Assembly (NCBI RefSeq): GCF_013349995.1
Contig: NZ_JABVXF010000006.1
Location: 73,042 to 137,041, forward strand
Direction: 5' to 3'
DNA length: 64,000 nt
Source: Pseudoalteromonas sp. 0303
GTDB taxonomy: Bacteria; Pseudomonadota; Gammaproteobacteria; Enterobacterales; Alteromonadaceae
Every line of letters starts with the position of its first letter. The stretch's first letter is position 1. A model generated the notes under the pieces. It saw only the letters and a list, made by a program, of their open reading frames with translations. It had not been told where the DNA came from and did not search any database. Below, piece by piece: positions 29,643-40,872 of the stretch. The position numbers and the translations under genes are program-made.

Positions 29643-30700
29643 CTTGCTTTCCTCCATAACCACAAAATGGAGAAAAGCCAAGCCCTTACGGGGATAGCTA
29701 ATCCCCGCTTGGGTTAATTTGTTAGATGGCTTTACACGCCTTCACACGATTAAAGACCAGTCTGAATTTGGCACTCTTTCGAGTTAGGGCAAAGTTAGAA
29801 CCCCTATCCGAACCATTACAGTTCAGCCTTCGCTTGGTCAGACATCCTTTACCCGCTTATCCAACAGCGTTCCTTACGGATTGCCTGCCTGTGTTACTGT
29901 TACCAGCAATCAGGCGAATAATCGGGCTTACCGAGTTCCATTGCAGTTACACGAGCAACGTAGGTTCTGTCTATCTACCGGTGGTCATAAGACGGCGTAA
30001 TCCCAGATGTAAAAGGATTAACCGACCACGTACCTTTTGGTCAGAGCGCATCAACAATATTTCGCTCTTTGCGGTTGACGGTATTTATCAACAGTTCACT
30101 TACGTTAACCATATTGCCCAGCCTAGCCCCCAGCCAGCTTATTGTTAGCCAACTATGCCCACTCTCACGAGTTAAGGCACCGTTTACACAGGGGTACATT
30201 GTCAGGAAGCTTTGCACCATGCCGTTACCAGCATCGCACTATCCCTAGGCTACTGTTAGCCGTATAACAGGTCTCGCTACCGAAGTGCCGAAACAAAACG
30301 GTGAGACAATAACTACAACAGCTTACGCCGGAGATCGCTCCAGCAGCAAAATTCCAATAAGTCGTGCCAGAAGTGGCAAGCAGACGGGAGTATCCTCGAA
30401 GGTTAAAATTGTCGGCAGGCTGACGCCGCCGTTCTTTTTCCCTTTCGCACAAAAGACTATGCTTCTAGATACCTACGTGTTGAGGGCAGCGCAGACATTA
30501 ACACTTTGCGCCCGTTTTCTTTATGCTGACCGACAATAACGATCAGGCGAACATTCTCTTTCGAGAATGCCGTTGATCGGATTGTGCGATCCGACCAACG
30601 GATTTCGACTACTAATTTTTTGCAGGTGGGTGAGCAAGTACGTAAGTACTTGCTTACGGTGTAGCCTGCTAGGTTAGCGACCTACGCGACTCTCGTCGCA

Positions 30701-30701
<1 letters not shown>
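29643..30701 (-). ncRNA. Group II intron RNA domains I-III and start of IV
   Basis: No protein frame here is credible; the stretch is rich in hairpins as expected for intron domains I-III. Clear stems on the DNA include AGCAAGTAC/GTACTTGCT (30633-30654, loop GTAA), CATTCTC/GAGAATG (30552-30569), a stem from CGTTGATCGGAT to ATCCGACCAACG (30571-30600), and GCGAC-GAGA-GTCGC at the 5' end. TACATC at 30011-30006 (minus strand) is complementary to the last six exon bases GATGTA, a weak candidate for EBS1. Confidence 0.8.
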
Positions 30702-32401
<1,700 letters not shown>

Positions 32402-32689
32402 TTAGCCTACAATGCCTAGGATGTTATCTTCACGCATGATCAGGTACTCTTGACCTTCGATCTTTTCAGCTTTTTCAACATAAGAGCCGAACAGCACAGT
32501 GTCACCGGCTTTAACTTCTAATGCTCTTACTTCACCGTTGTCTAAAACACGGCCATTACCAACAGCGATAACTTCTCCGCGAGTTGATTTTTCAGCTGCA
32601 GAGCCAGTTAATACAATACCGCCAGCAGACTTAGTTTCTTCTTCTAGACGCTTAACGATGACGCGATCATGTAAAGGACGAATGTTCAT
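32402..32689 (-). CDS. groS: Co-chaperonin GroES (10 kDa)
   Basis: The 95-residue heptameric lid of Gro[16 protein letters not shown], the mobile loop [13 protein letters not shown] and the C-terminal DNILGIV are all characteristic. GGAGAACTAAATAA precedes the start. It is the first gene of groES-groEL, about 100 bases downstream of a sigma-32-like promoter. Confidence 0.98.
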   Translation of the reverse strand: MNIRPLHDRVIVKRLEEETKSAGGIVLTGSAAEKSTRGEVIAVGNGRVLDNGEVRALEVKAGDTVLFGSYVEKAEKIEGQEYLIMREDNILGIVG

Positions 32690-32755
32690 TTATTTAGTTC
32701 TCCTAACAGTTTCTGAACAGTACAGAAAAAATCTTGTGTTATTGCAGGGGAGTGC

Positions 32756-32814
32756 TAAGCCACCCGTTGCGTTTCATTGCATTCATTAATGGGGGTGGCT
32801 TAAAAAAATCCAAG
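32756..32814 (-). promoter_or_regulatory. Heat-shock (sigma-32) promoter of groES-groEL with inverted repeat in the leader
   Basis: On the minus strand CTTGGAT (32814-32808), a 13-base spacer and CCCCATTA (32794-32787) match the sigma-32 pattern CTTGAAA-N13-15-CCCCATNT well. A perfect 10-bp inverted repeat, TAAGCCACCC (32756-32765) and GGGTGGCTTA (32793-32802), overlaps the -10 element; it could fold in DNA or bind a regulator. Confidence 0.75.
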
Positions 32815-32832
32815 TACAAAAATTAAAAAATT

Positions 32833-33309
32833 TTAATCTTTTCGCTCAAATTCACCATCAATAGTTGTAGGTTGATGGTTTGGCTCTTCATGAGTGGTTG
32901 TTTTACTATGATATTGGAAGTGTGCAGAGCCTTGATTTGCCTGCGAACTCATGCGCACAGTTGCCTGACTAGCAAGGCCTGCAGCCAGTTTGTTGCGGAT
33001 TGCTGGCGTGAGTAGTAAAAAGCCAAAAAAGTCAGTCATGATGCCTGGTGTCATTAATAAAACACCGGCGATAATGACACATAATCCAGTAAATAATTCT
33101 TTTGCAGGCATTTGCCCTTGTGCCATTTGTAATTGCACGTTTTGAATCGCGCCCATACCTTGCTGCTTCACTAATTTCGCACCGACAATCGCGGTTACAA
33201 TTACAAGCGCTATGGTGGCAAAGCCGCCGATCACTTCACTCACTTGGATGAGTAACGCGATCTCCACAATCGGCACTAAAATAAATAACAAAAACAAAAA
33301 TCTAAACAT
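32833..33309 (-). CDS. fxsA: FxsA family cytoplasmic membrane protein
   Basis: A 158-residue inner-membrane protein with hydrophobic segments at about 3-25, 27-48 and 72-98 and a hydrophilic C-terminal tail. MFRFLFLLFILVPIVEIALLI and LLMTPGIMTDFFGFLLLTP are typical of FxsA, whose overproduction relieves F-plasmid exclusion of phage T7 in E. coli; the native role is not known. Its place upstream of groES and divergent from cutA is common in gammaproteobacteria. The C-terminal 45 residues are low-complexity and polar. Confidence 0.9.
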   Translation of the reverse strand: MFRFLFLLFILVPIVEIALLIQVSEVIGGFATIALVIVTAIVGAKLVKQQGMGAIQNVQLQMAQGQMPAKELFTGLCVIIAGVLLMTPGIMTDFFGFLLLTPAIRNKLAAGLASQATVRMSSQANQGSAHFQYHSKTTTHEEPNHQPTTIDGEFERKD

Positions 33310-33471
33310 AACGCTCTCTAAAAAATGTCATTCTCTTTCGAGTCAGTGAAATATAAATTGGGGTGAGCAGGTCATTTTTCAAGACGGAACCTAGGATCAC
33401 CTTGCTCGCTACACATTATAGTTACTATCGGCTACTATGGTGCGACTCACGTAATCAAATAAAGGTTCCTT

Positions 33472-33792
33472 ATGACTACGCATTTTCGACTTATTTTTAC
33501 TACTTGTGCAAATGAGGCTGAAGCCCGTCAGTTGGCACAACATCTAGTTAAAGAAAAGCTAGCTGCTTGTGTGAACATTTTGCCTACTATTGAATCTATT
33601 TACATGTGGGAAGGCGAGGTGACTCAAGCTATTGAGAGTAAGTTACTGATCAAAACTAAGTCAGAAAAAATGAATGAGGTGATCCAAACTATCAAGAAAT
33701 TGCATAGTTATGAGGTGCCTGAAATTCAGGTCGTTGATGTGGCTACAGGCAATTTAGCCTATTTTAATTGGATGGATGAGGTACTTAATTAA
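33472..33792 (+). CDS. cutA: Divalent-cation tolerance protein CutA
   Basis: A 106-residue trimeric PII-like protein. CVNILPTIESIYMWEGEV and the C-terminal SYEVPEIQVVDVATGN are the hallmark segments. It was linked to copper tolerance in E. coli, though its exact function is unsettled. Its stop codon overlaps the dsbD start (TAATG), so it is translationally coupled to dsbD as in related genomes. Confidence 0.95.
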   Translation: MTTHFRLIFTTCANEAEARQLAQHLVKEKLAACVNILPTIESIYMWEGEVTQAIESKLLIKTKSEKMNEVIQTIKKLHSYEVPEIQVVDVATGNLAYFNWMDEVLN

Positions 33793-35618
33793 TGCGATCG
33801 TTCCTTTTATTACTTTGTGCATTATTGCTAATGCCAGCAAGCGCAAGTAATAACAATTTACTTGGAAATCTACTACAACCTGCGGAGCAAACATTTCTCC
33901 CAGTTGATCAGGCTTTTGTTTTCGATTTTGACCAGCAAGGCAAAACCTTATTTATTGGCTGGGATATTGCGCCTGATTATTACCTTTATAAAAAGAAAGT
34001 CGAAATTATTGCCAAAGGCGCAGATATTGAAATTCCTGATCTTGGCAAGGGCGTGATTATTGAGGATGAATTTTTTGGTAAGACCGAGGTATTCTTTGAT
34101 TCGTTAAGTGTGGTTTCTAAGCTTAGTAACGTCACAGAAGGTGCGGTTGTTAAAGTGCGTTTTCAAGGCTGTGCCGAGGCGGGGTTATGTTATCCGCCAG
34201 AAGTTAGAACCATTCCTTTATCTGTGATTGCAGGTGAGCAAGTATCACAGGCTGCAGATGCGGGGAATGCATTGGCTGCATTAACACAAGCAGCCGATAC
34301 TAATGAAGCGTCATCAGCCCCTTCTCAAGAAGTTTCAAAACCAGCTGGTGAGCAGTCATATACCGATAAGCTGGCATCGCAAGGTTTACTAACTAACCTA
34401 GTAATCTTCTTTTTAGTTGGTGTTGGTCTTGCCTTTACGCCATGCGTATTCCCAATGTTTCCGATTTTGTCGAGCCTTATAGCGGGTCAGCAGAATTTAT
34501 CGACTAAGAAAGCGTTCTCGCTGTCGTTTGTATATGTACAAGGTATGGCCGTTACTTACGCAGGACTGGGTTTAGTGGTTGCATCATTAGGTGGGCAAGT
34601 ACAAGGGTATTTACAGCATCCTACTGTACTAATTAGCTTTAGTATCTTATTTGTATTGCTGGCAATGTCGATGTTTGGCTGGTACGAAATCAAATTACCT
34701 AGCGGTATGATGAATAAACTTACTCAGGTTAGTAACCAGCAAAAAGGCGGCAATTATGTTGGCGTATTTATGATGGGTGTACTGTCTGGTTTGATTGCCT
34801 CACCGTGTACAACAGCGCCATTATCTGCTGCTTTACTCTATGTAGCGCAAAGTGGTGACTACCTCGTCGGTGGTTTAACACTTTATGTACTCAGTTTAGG
34901 CATGGGCTTACCGCTGTTATTACTGGGGACTTCTGGCGGTAAATTACTACCAAAAGCCGGTGGTTGGATGGAGCAAGTGAAAACCCTCTTTGGTTTCATT
35001 ATGCTGGTCGTGCCGCTTATTCTGCTTGAGCGTATTGTTGATATTGAAATCATTTGGTTAATGGCGGGTTTATTAGCTCTTGCTACAGCGCTTTATTTAC
35101 ACCATTGGCAAAGTGGTCAATCACAAGGCAAACTAAAAACAGCATTGTGGTTTGCTGCAACCTTATTGGTTGTGACTGGGGCGAGTTTAACGAAAAATTA
35201 TTTCTGGCCCAGTAAAGCGGTGGTTGCTGAAGCTACTGTAAAAACACATGGTTTTAGACAAGTTGCTAATCTAAGTGAATTAAAAGAAGAAATTGCACAA
35301 GCAAGTAGCGAAGGGCGCTTAGTAATGGTCGACTTATATGCCGACTGGTGCGTTGCGTGTAAAGAGTTTGAGCACTACACGTTTCCTGACGCTAAAGTGC
35401 AAGAGCAATTTGCTCACTTTGAATTAATTCAAATCGATTTAACACAAAGCGATGCAAAAACCATAGAGCTGATGGAAGAATACACGGTATTTGGTTTACC
35501 GAGCATTTTGTTCTTTGATAGCCAAGGTAATGAGCTTTTAGAGCAACGTGTAACAGGCTTTTTAAATGCCAAAGACTTTGCAGAACATTTAGCAAAAGTT
35601 CGAAATAGCGCTAAATAA
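33792..35618 (+). CDS. dsbD: Thiol:disulfide interchange protein DsbD
   Basis: A 608-residue membrane protein that carries electrons from cytoplasmic thioredoxin to periplasmic DsbC/DsbG and CcmG. A signal peptide (cleavage after SASA) leads to the N-terminal immunoglobulin-like domain with the cysteine pair in GCAEAGLCYPP; then eight transmembrane helices contain cysteines in TPCVFPMFPIL and SPCTTAPLS; the C-terminal thioredoxin-like domain has DWCVACKEFE. All six catalytic cysteines are present. It is coupled to cutA upstream and ended by a terminator. Confidence 0.97.
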   Translation: MRSFLLLLCALLLMPASASNNNLLGNLLQPAEQTFLPVDQAFVFDFDQQGKTLFIGWDIAPDYYLYKKKVEIIAKGADIEIPDLGKGVIIEDEFFGKTEVFFDSLSVVSKLSNVTEGAVVKVRFQGCAEAGLCYPPEVRTIPLSVIAGEQVSQAADAGNALAALTQAADTNEASSAPSQEVSKPAGEQSYTDKLASQGLLTNLVIFFLVGVGLAFTPCVFPMFPILSSLIAGQQNLSTKKAFSLSFVYVQGMAVTYAGLGLVVASLGGQVQGYLQHPTVLISFSILFVLLAMSMFGWYEIKLPSGMMNKLTQVSNQQKGGNYVGVFMMGVLSGLIASPCTTAPLSAALLYVAQSGDYLVGGLTLYVLSLGMGLPLLLLGTSGGKLLPKAGGWMEQVKTLFGFIMLVVPLILLERIVDIEIIWLMAGLLALATALYLHHWQSGQSQGKLKTALWFAATLLVVTGASLTKNYFWPSKAVVAEATVKTHGFRQVANLSELKEEIAQASSEGRLVMVDLYADWCVACKEFEHYTFPDAKVQEQFAHFELIQIDLTQSDAKTIELMEEYTVFGLPSILFFDSQGNELLEQRVTGFLNAKDFAEHLAKVRNSAK

Positions 35619-35641
35619 ACGCAAACGTGCAAGAAAATAGC

Positions 35642-35670
35642 AAAACGCCACTCATCTGAGTGGCGTTTTT
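35642..35670 (+). terminator. Rho-independent terminator of cutA-dsbD
   Basis: AAAACGCCACTCA pairs with TGAGTGGCGTTTT across a two-base centre, followed by T. Confidence 0.92.
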
Positions 35671-35966
35671 GTATCAGCATCATAAAAAATACTTATTTTA
35701 AGTGAAAAATAGCAAATTCACTGATTGAAGCTCAATTAATCAGCAGGAAAACGCTTAGAATGACCCTGTTGTGTGCCTTGCTATACTTGACTTTGCCACG
35801 AATAGGGAGTGATTAGACCAGTATTTTGCTGCTATTTACGTCGAAATATCTATAATAGGTGGTTAACGTGAGAAATAGTTGCTATTTTACATCAGCACGC
35901 TTAGGTTAAGCGTGGGTTTATGATGAATATGGTTAAACTGCTTACTTATAGGATATATCGCGTATT

Positions 35967-36419
35967 ATGGCTGCAAAATTCAAACTTTTAGTTCTAAATG
36001 GGCCAAATTTAAACATGCTTGGCAAGCGTGAACCAGAAAAGTACGGTACTCAATCTCTTGATGAGATTATAGCTGAACTTAGTCAGGTTGCTGCCAGTCT
36101 CAATGTTGATTTAACGCATTTCCAAAGTAACAGTGAAGCTGCATTAATAGAACGCATTCACGATGCGTGGCAAACGGTTGATGCAATTATTATCAACCCT
36201 GCTGCATTTACGCATACAAGCGTAGCCTTACGGGATGCATTACTTAGTGTAAACATTCCCTTTTACGAGGTGCATTTAACTAATGTGCATGCTCGAGAAG
36301 CATTCCGTCATCATTCGTATTTTTCGGATGTGGCACAAGGCGTCATTATTGGATTAGGAGCAATGGGTTATAAGGTGGCACTTGAAGCTGCTGTTAGCCG
36401 GTTGCAAAACACACATTAA
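35967..36419 (+). CDS. aroQ: 3-dehydroquinate dehydratase, type II
   Basis: Converts 3-dehydroquinate to 3-dehydroshikimate in the shikimate pathway. The 150-residue dodecameric type II enzyme shows [19 protein letters not shown] with the catalytic loop tyrosine, [30 protein letters not shown] and [17 protein letters not shown] with the active-site histidine. It is the first gene of aroQ-accB-accC, the usual order in gammaproteobacteria, with 30 bases to accB. Confidence 0.97.
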   Translation: MAAKFKLLVLNGPNLNMLGKREPEKYGTQSLDEIIAELSQVAASLNVDLTHFQSNSEAALIERIHDAWQTVDAIIINPAAFTHTSVALRDALLSVNIPFYEVHLTNVHAREAFRHHSYFSDVAQGVIIGLGAMGYKVALEAAVSRLQNTH

Positions 36420-36449
36420 TTTTTAAATAACTAACAGGCGGGTCGTTCA

Positions 36450-36914
36450 ATGGATATTCGCAAGATCAAAAAACTTATCGAATTAGTAGAAGAATCTGGT
36501 ATTGCTGAATTAGAAATCACTGAAGGTGAAGAGTCAGTACGCATCAATCGTAACAATATGTCTGCAGCACCTGCAATGCAGTATGCACCACAACAGTTTG
36601 CAGCACCTGCGCCAGCAGCGGCACCAGCTCCAGTAGCAGAGGCACCAGCAGCAGAAGCGGCTGCTCCAGCTGCACCGACTGGCCATCAAGTTAAATCTCC
36701 TATGGTTGGTTCATTCTACTCAGCGGCTTCTCCAGAAGCAGCACCATACGTAGAAGTAGGTTCTAAAGTAAATGTTGGCGATACGTTATGTATCGTTGAA
36801 GCAATGAAGATGATGAACCAAATCGAATCTGATAAAGCAGGCACAGTAAAAGCTATCTTAGTTGAAAATGGCGAGCCAGTAGAATTCGATCAACCTTTAT
36901 TCATCATTGAATAA
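36450..36914 (+). CDS. accB: Biotin carboxyl carrier protein of acetyl-CoA carboxylase
   Basis: A 154-residue carrier of the biotin group in fatty acid synthesis. An N-terminal dimerisation segment ([17 protein letters not shown]) leads to an Ala/Pro-rich flexible linker (about 35-75) and the C-terminal biotinyl domain with [11 protein letters not shown], whose central lysine takes biotin. It is followed by accC after 23 bases. Confidence 0.97.
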   Translation: MDIRKIKKLIELVEESGIAELEITEGEESVRINRNNMSAAPAMQYAPQQFAAPAPAAAPAPVAEAPAAEAAAPAAPTGHQVKSPMVGSFYSAASPEAAPYVEVGSKVNVGDTLCIVEAMKMMNQIESDKAGTVKAILVENGEPVEFDQPLFIIE

Positions 36915-36937
36915 TAGCGCAACAAAAGGCCAACTCT

Positions 36938-38278
36938 ATGTTAGATAAAGTAGTCATTGCAAACCGAGGTGAAATTGCACTTCGCGTACTGCGCGCCTGC
37001 AAAGAGCTTGGGATCAAAACTGTTGCTGTGCATTCAACGGCAGACCGTGATCTTAAGCACGTGTTACTGGCAGACGAAACAATTTGTATTGGTAAACCAG
37101 CAGCCACTGAAAGTTACTTAGATATTCCGCGCATTATTGCAGCGGCAGAAGTAACAGACGCAGTTGCTATCCACCCAGGTTATGGTTTCCTTTCTGAAAA
37201 TGCAGACTTTGCTGATCAAGTTGAGCAAAGCGGCTTTGTATTTATCGGTCCTAAAGGCGACACAATTCGTTTAATGGGTGACAAAGTTTCTGCAATCGAA
37301 GCGATGCGTAAAGCCGGTGTACCTTGTGTACCAGGTTCTGATGGCCCATTAACGGCAGACAGTGAGCGCAACATTCAAATCGCTAAGCGTATTGGTTACC
37401 CTGTAATCATTAAAGCAGCAGGCGGCGGCGGTGGTCGTGGTATGCGTGTTGTTCGCAGCGAAAAAGAACTGATTGATTCAATCGCTCTTACTCAGCAAGA
37501 AGCAAAGCAGTTCTTCGGTAATGGTATGGTTTACATGGAAAAATTCCTTGAAAACCCACGTCACATCGAAGTTCAAGTACTTGCAGACGGTCAAGGCAAT
37601 GCAGTTCACTTAGGTGAGCGTGATTGTTCAATGCAACGTCGTCACCAAAAAGTTGTTGAAGAAGCGCCAGCGCCAGGTATCACAGCTGAAATGCGTAAGT
37701 TCATTGGTGACCGTTGTACTCGTGCATGTATCGAAATCGGTTATCGCGGTGCAGGTACGTTCGAATTCTTATACGAAAACGGCGAGTTCTATTTCATCGA
37801 AATGAATACCCGTATTCAGGTTGAGCACCCAGTAACAGAAATGGTCACTGGCGTTGACTTAATCAAAGAGCAGCTAAAAATTGCAGCGGGTCAACCATTA
37901 TCATTCACACAAGAAGATGTGGTTATTCGTGGTCATGCAATTGAGTGCCGTATTAATGCGGAAGACCCAGACACCTTTATTCCATCACCAGGTAAAATCA
38001 CGCGATTCCACCCTGCTGGCGGTTTAGGTATTCGTTGGGACAGCCACATCTACGCAGATTACACAGTACCACCTCATTACGATTCAATGATTGGTAAGTT
38101 GATCTGTTACGGTGAAAACCGTGATGTAGCTATTGCTCGTTCACGCAATGCGTTAAACGAATTAGTGATCGATGGCATCAAGACCAACACACCACTGCAC
38201 AAGAAAATCTTGGCAGATGAAAACTTCCAAAACGGTGGTACAAACATCCACTACCTTGAGAAGAAACTAGGTCTGTAA
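36938..38278 (+). CDS. accC: Biotin carboxylase subunit of acetyl-CoA carboxylase
   Basis: ATP-dependent carboxylation of biotin on AccB. The 446-residue ATP-grasp enzyme has [20 protein letters not shown], the glycine-rich [12 protein letters not shown] loop, [33 protein letters not shown] and the C-terminal biotin carboxylase domain. The length matches E. coli AccC (449). It ends the aroQ-accB-accC operon at a strong terminator; prmA, which follows in some genomes, is not here. Confidence 0.98.
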   Translation: MLDKVVIANRGEIALRVLRACKELGIKTVAVHSTADRDLKHVLLADETICIGKPAATESYLDIPRIIAAAEVTDAVAIHPGYGFLSENADFADQVEQSGFVFIGPKGDTIRLMGDKVSAIEAMRKAGVPCVPGSDGPLTADSERNIQIAKRIGYPVIIKAAGGGGGRGMRVVRSEKELIDSIALTQQEAKQFFGNGMVYMEKFLENPRHIEVQVLADGQGNAVHLGERDCSMQRRHQKVVEEAPAPGITAEMRKFIGDRCTRACIEIGYRGAGTFEFLYENGEFYFIEMNTRIQVEHPVTEMVTGVDLIKEQLKIAAGQPLSFTQEDVVIRGHAIECRINAEDPDTFIPSPGKITRFHPAGGLGIRWDSHIYADYTVPPHYDSMIGKLICYGENRDVAIARSRNALNELVIDGIKTNTPLHKKILADENFQNGGTNIHYLEKKLGL

Positions 38279-38297
38279 AAAAAATTCTGTTTAAGCT

Positions 38298-38327
38298 AAA
38301 AAGCCGGCAACTTTGCCGGCTTTTTTA
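38298..38327. terminator. Terminator between accC and the convergent GH97 gene
   Basis: AAAGCCGGCAA pairs with TTGCCGGCTTT around a two-base centre, with A tract before and T tract after, so it can act in both directions. Confidence 0.9.
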
Positions 38328-38355
38328 TTTAAGCTCAAAACTTACAGCTTTTAGC

Positions 38356-40398
38356 TTAGATTGCTTTAAATCGAATCGCTGTGCCGCCGCTGGTGGCAAG
38401 CTTTAACGTTAGCTTATCATCAGCAGTCACTATGCGTTTTTCTACTTTTAAGTCGTAAGGGTTATTTACCCATTCAGCTTTGTCACCGTCACGGTAGATT
38501 TGCGCTTCAAACTTTTTACCTTTATCTAAGAAGTCTAACTTCACTTCTAAAGTGCGAGCTTTTTCGTCTGTAACTGCACCTAGATACCAGTCGTTACCTG
38601 AGTATTGATCACGCTTGCGTTCTTTACGCGCAAATACAACGAAATCGCCAACTTCACCTTGTAGTGCAATACTTTGTTGCCAATCAGTTGGTACATCCTG
38701 AATAAACTGGAATGCATCTGGCTTCGCTAAATAATTACGTGGTAAATCTGCGGCCATTTGAATAGGGCTGTACATTACAACATATAGCGCTAATTGCTTC
38801 GCTAGGGTCGTTTGTGGGCGGTTGGTATCAGCACCTAAACCGTTAAAGCCCATATCAAAAATACCTGGAGTAAAGTCCATTGGGCCTGCAAGCATACGGG
38901 TGAAAGCTAGCATTGGAATGTGCTCTGGTGGGTTCGGCGGTGTACCCCATGCGTTAAACTCTTGACCACGGGCACCTTCACGAGCAATCCAGTTCGGGTA
39001 TGTACGACGTAGGCCGGTATCTTTCACAGGCTCATGCGTGTTGATACTAATTTTATGTTTTGCAGCAAGTTTTACGTTGTGTAGGTATTCATTAACCATG
39101 AACTGACCATCGTGCCACTCTTTGCGTACAATACCGTTTTCATCGATGCGCTTGATGTTACCACCGTCAGCGACATAACCTGTTTTAACTTGGCTTACAT
39201 TTGATTTTTCGTATAACGCAAATGCATCTTCCATTTGGTTACGGTAGTTGGTCACGTTGCCCGATGTTTCGTGGTGACCAATTAATTGTACGCCTTTTTC
39301 TTTGCCGTAACGTGTCAGCTCTTCAATATCAAAGTCGTCGTAAGGTTGTGTGAAGCTAAATACGTCACCGTTATAAAACCAGTCGCCATCCCAGCCAATA
39401 TTCCAGCCTTCGACTAGCACGCCATCGAAGCCATATTTAGCAGCGAAGTCCATGTAATATTTAGTGTTTGCAGTGGTTGCACCATGAATTTTACCGCTAC
39501 CCCAAGAATTTTCTTTGATGTGCATACCCCACCAAATACCTACGTATTTACCCGGTTTAACCCAAGATACATCACCCAGTTTATTTGGTTCGTTTAAGTT
39601 TAAGATGATATCTGAGTTGATTAAATCAACGGCTTCATCACCAATTTGAATTGTACGCCAAGGAGTATTAAATGCGCCTTGTTTTTTGACCGCTACACCG
39701 TCTGACCAAGGTGTTAAATCGGCTTGGAAGGTACCATCACGACGTTGATTTAAAACCATGCCTGCATAATCAACAAGGGCAGCTTCGTGAATACTGATAT
39801 GCACACCCTCTTTATTTTTTATAGTAAATGGTGTGTGCACAAGTGCCGCTTTATGAAGTGGGGTGGTGTTATAAACATATTCATAACGGTTCCAACCACG
39901 AGCGGGGATCCACCAAGCTGTTGCATCTGATGAATCTGTAATAGCAAACTCTGTAAGCTCTTTAGTGATTTCTACATCATCATAACCAGCTTGTTTTGGT
40001 AATTCGTATCGAAAGCCGACACCATCATTAAAAGCACGAAAACGTACCGTAAACGTGCCACCTTGTGGTTGTGGCTTTTTAAAGGTAACAGCGACTTCGT
40101 TATGGTTATCAACTACCGTTTGGCGTTCACCCCAAGGTTGCTCCCAGCTGCTTTTTACCGAATCAGTGGTTTGGCTGCTAATTTTATAACCTTCACTCAT
40201 TGCTGGTTGTTGTTTAAAAACAAGGCCTAACGAAGAGTTAGCAATGACTTGTTTACCGGCAAAGCTGATTTCGTAGCTAGGTGTGTGTTGCTCATCTGAG
40301 ATAGTTACTTTGATCTGCCCATCAGGTGAACTGACGGTTGTGGTTTGTGCTAGGCAAGTACCTGAAAAGGCTGCTAACATTAAGGCAGTTAATCGCAT
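38356..40398 (-). CDS. Glycoside hydrolase family 97 alpha-glucosidase (SusB-like)
   Basis: A 680-residue periplasmic enzyme with a signal peptide (cleavage after CLA, residue 17). It has the GH97 layout: N-terminal beta-sandwich (about 20-280), a (beta/alpha)8 catalytic barrel (about 285-575; VLVEGWNIGWDGDW, THEPVKDTGLRRTYPN, REGARGQEFNAW) and a C-terminal beta domain. E456 and E480 are spaced by 24 residues exactly as the base glutamates E508 and E532 of Bacteroides SusB, which favours the inverting alpha-glucosidase type over the retaining alpha-galactosidases. It would trim maltodextrins to glucose. A palindromic site shared with the TonB receptor-pullulanase genes at 54.5 kb lies upstream. 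Confidence 0.93.
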   Translation of the reverse strand: MRLTALMLAAFSGTCLAQTTTVSSPDGQIKVTISDEQHTPSYEISFAGKQVIANSSLGLVFKQQPAMSEGYKISSQTTDSVKSSWEQPWGERQTVVDNHNEVAVTFKKPQPQGGTFTVRFRAFNDGVGFRYELPKQAGYDDVEITKELTEFAITDSSDATAWWIPARGWNRYEYVYNTTPLHKAALVHTPFTIKNKEGVHISIHEAALVDYAGMVLNQRRDGTFQADLTPWSDGVAVKKQGAFNTPWRTIQIGDEAVDLINSDIILNLNEPNKLGDVSWVKPGKYVGIWWGMHIKENSWGSGKIHGATTANTKYYMDFAAKYGFDGVLVEGWNIGWDGDWFYNGDVFSFTQPYDDFDIEELTRYGKEKGVQLIGHHETSGNVTNYRNQMEDAFALYEKSNVSQVKTGYVADGGNIKRIDENGIVRKEWHDGQFMVNEYLHNVKLAAKHKISINTHEPVKDTGLRRTYPNWIAREGARGQEFNAWGTPPNPPEHIPMLAFTRMLAGPMDFTPGIFDMGFNGLGADTNRPQTTLAKQLALYVVMYSPIQMAADLPRNYLAKPDAFQFIQDVPTDWQQSIALQGEVGDFVVFARKERKRDQYSGNDWYLGAVTDEKARTLEVKLDFLDKGKKFEAQIYRDGDKAEWVNNPYDLKVEKRIVTADDKLTLKLATSGGTAIRFKAI

Positions 40399-40493
40399 TG
40401 TTGTTCCTTGGCGGCTTATGGTTATGGATTGTTGTCATGTATTCACATATATCCTTAAAGCATAAAGTGACTTGCTGGTTAATACGAGAGATC

Positions 40494-40507
40494 TGCATAC
40501 GTATTCA
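40494..40507. promoter_or_regulatory. Candidate maltodextrin-regulon operator upstream of the GH97 gene
   Basis: TGCATACGTATTCA, a near-perfect palindrome of the LacI-family operator type, lies 96 bases before the GH97 start. The identical 14 bases recur at 54495-54508, 101 bases before the TonB receptor start. Confidence 0.65.
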
Positions 40508-40591
40508 ACAAAGTGAGTGCTGTGATATCAGGCCTTATACTAAAAAAGGTTTAAAAAATGATAAGAATAACCCTCTTGCTACTACTATTGT

Positions 40592-40798
40592 TTAGTCAAT
40601 GATGATTGGCAATTTGATCCTAACCAAAGTCGTGGAGAAGCTTTAACCGCAAGTTGGCGTTATCAACTGTCGACCAAGTGGCAAGTAGGTGCTGAATATT
40701 CAGTTCTGAGCAGTGACGCTCAAAATAGACCCGGTATGGGATTTAATGAGCATAACTCGCAGCAGCAATTGCAACTTTCAGCGAGTTGGCACTTTTAA
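40592..40798 (+). pseudogene. 3' remnant of an outer membrane protein gene
   Basis: A frame without a start ends at TAA 40796-40798 and reads as the last ~65 residues of a beta-barrel: ALTASWRYQLSTKWQVGAEY, then LQLSASWHF with a terminal phenylalanine as in Bam substrates. Stops lie directly upstream (about 40570), and no gene body is present. It is probably what is left of a porin or receptor deleted between the GH97 gene and the chemoreceptor gene. The parent family cannot be named. Confidence 0.6.
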
Positions 40799-40872
40799 TT
40801 TCATACACTTTTTCAGTTTTTCTACTAACATTCTAATGAACGTGCTGATTAGAATTTAAATTAGGATAATGT

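Noticed and set aside
30006-30011. EBS1 candidate complementary to the exon end GATGTA
   Set aside because: A six-base match is not significant in 1 kb, and the position, about 690 bases into the intron, may be too far; an RNA fold would be needed. Kept only as a remark.
29726-30539. Several plus- and minus-strand frames over the intron 5' part
   Set aside because: The region is structured intron RNA; the frames lack initiation signals and resemble no protein.
32751-32759. CIRCE half-site GAGTGCTAA in the groES leader
   Set aside because: Only one arm of the CIRCE inverted repeat is present, and the sigma-32-like promoter explains regulation better.
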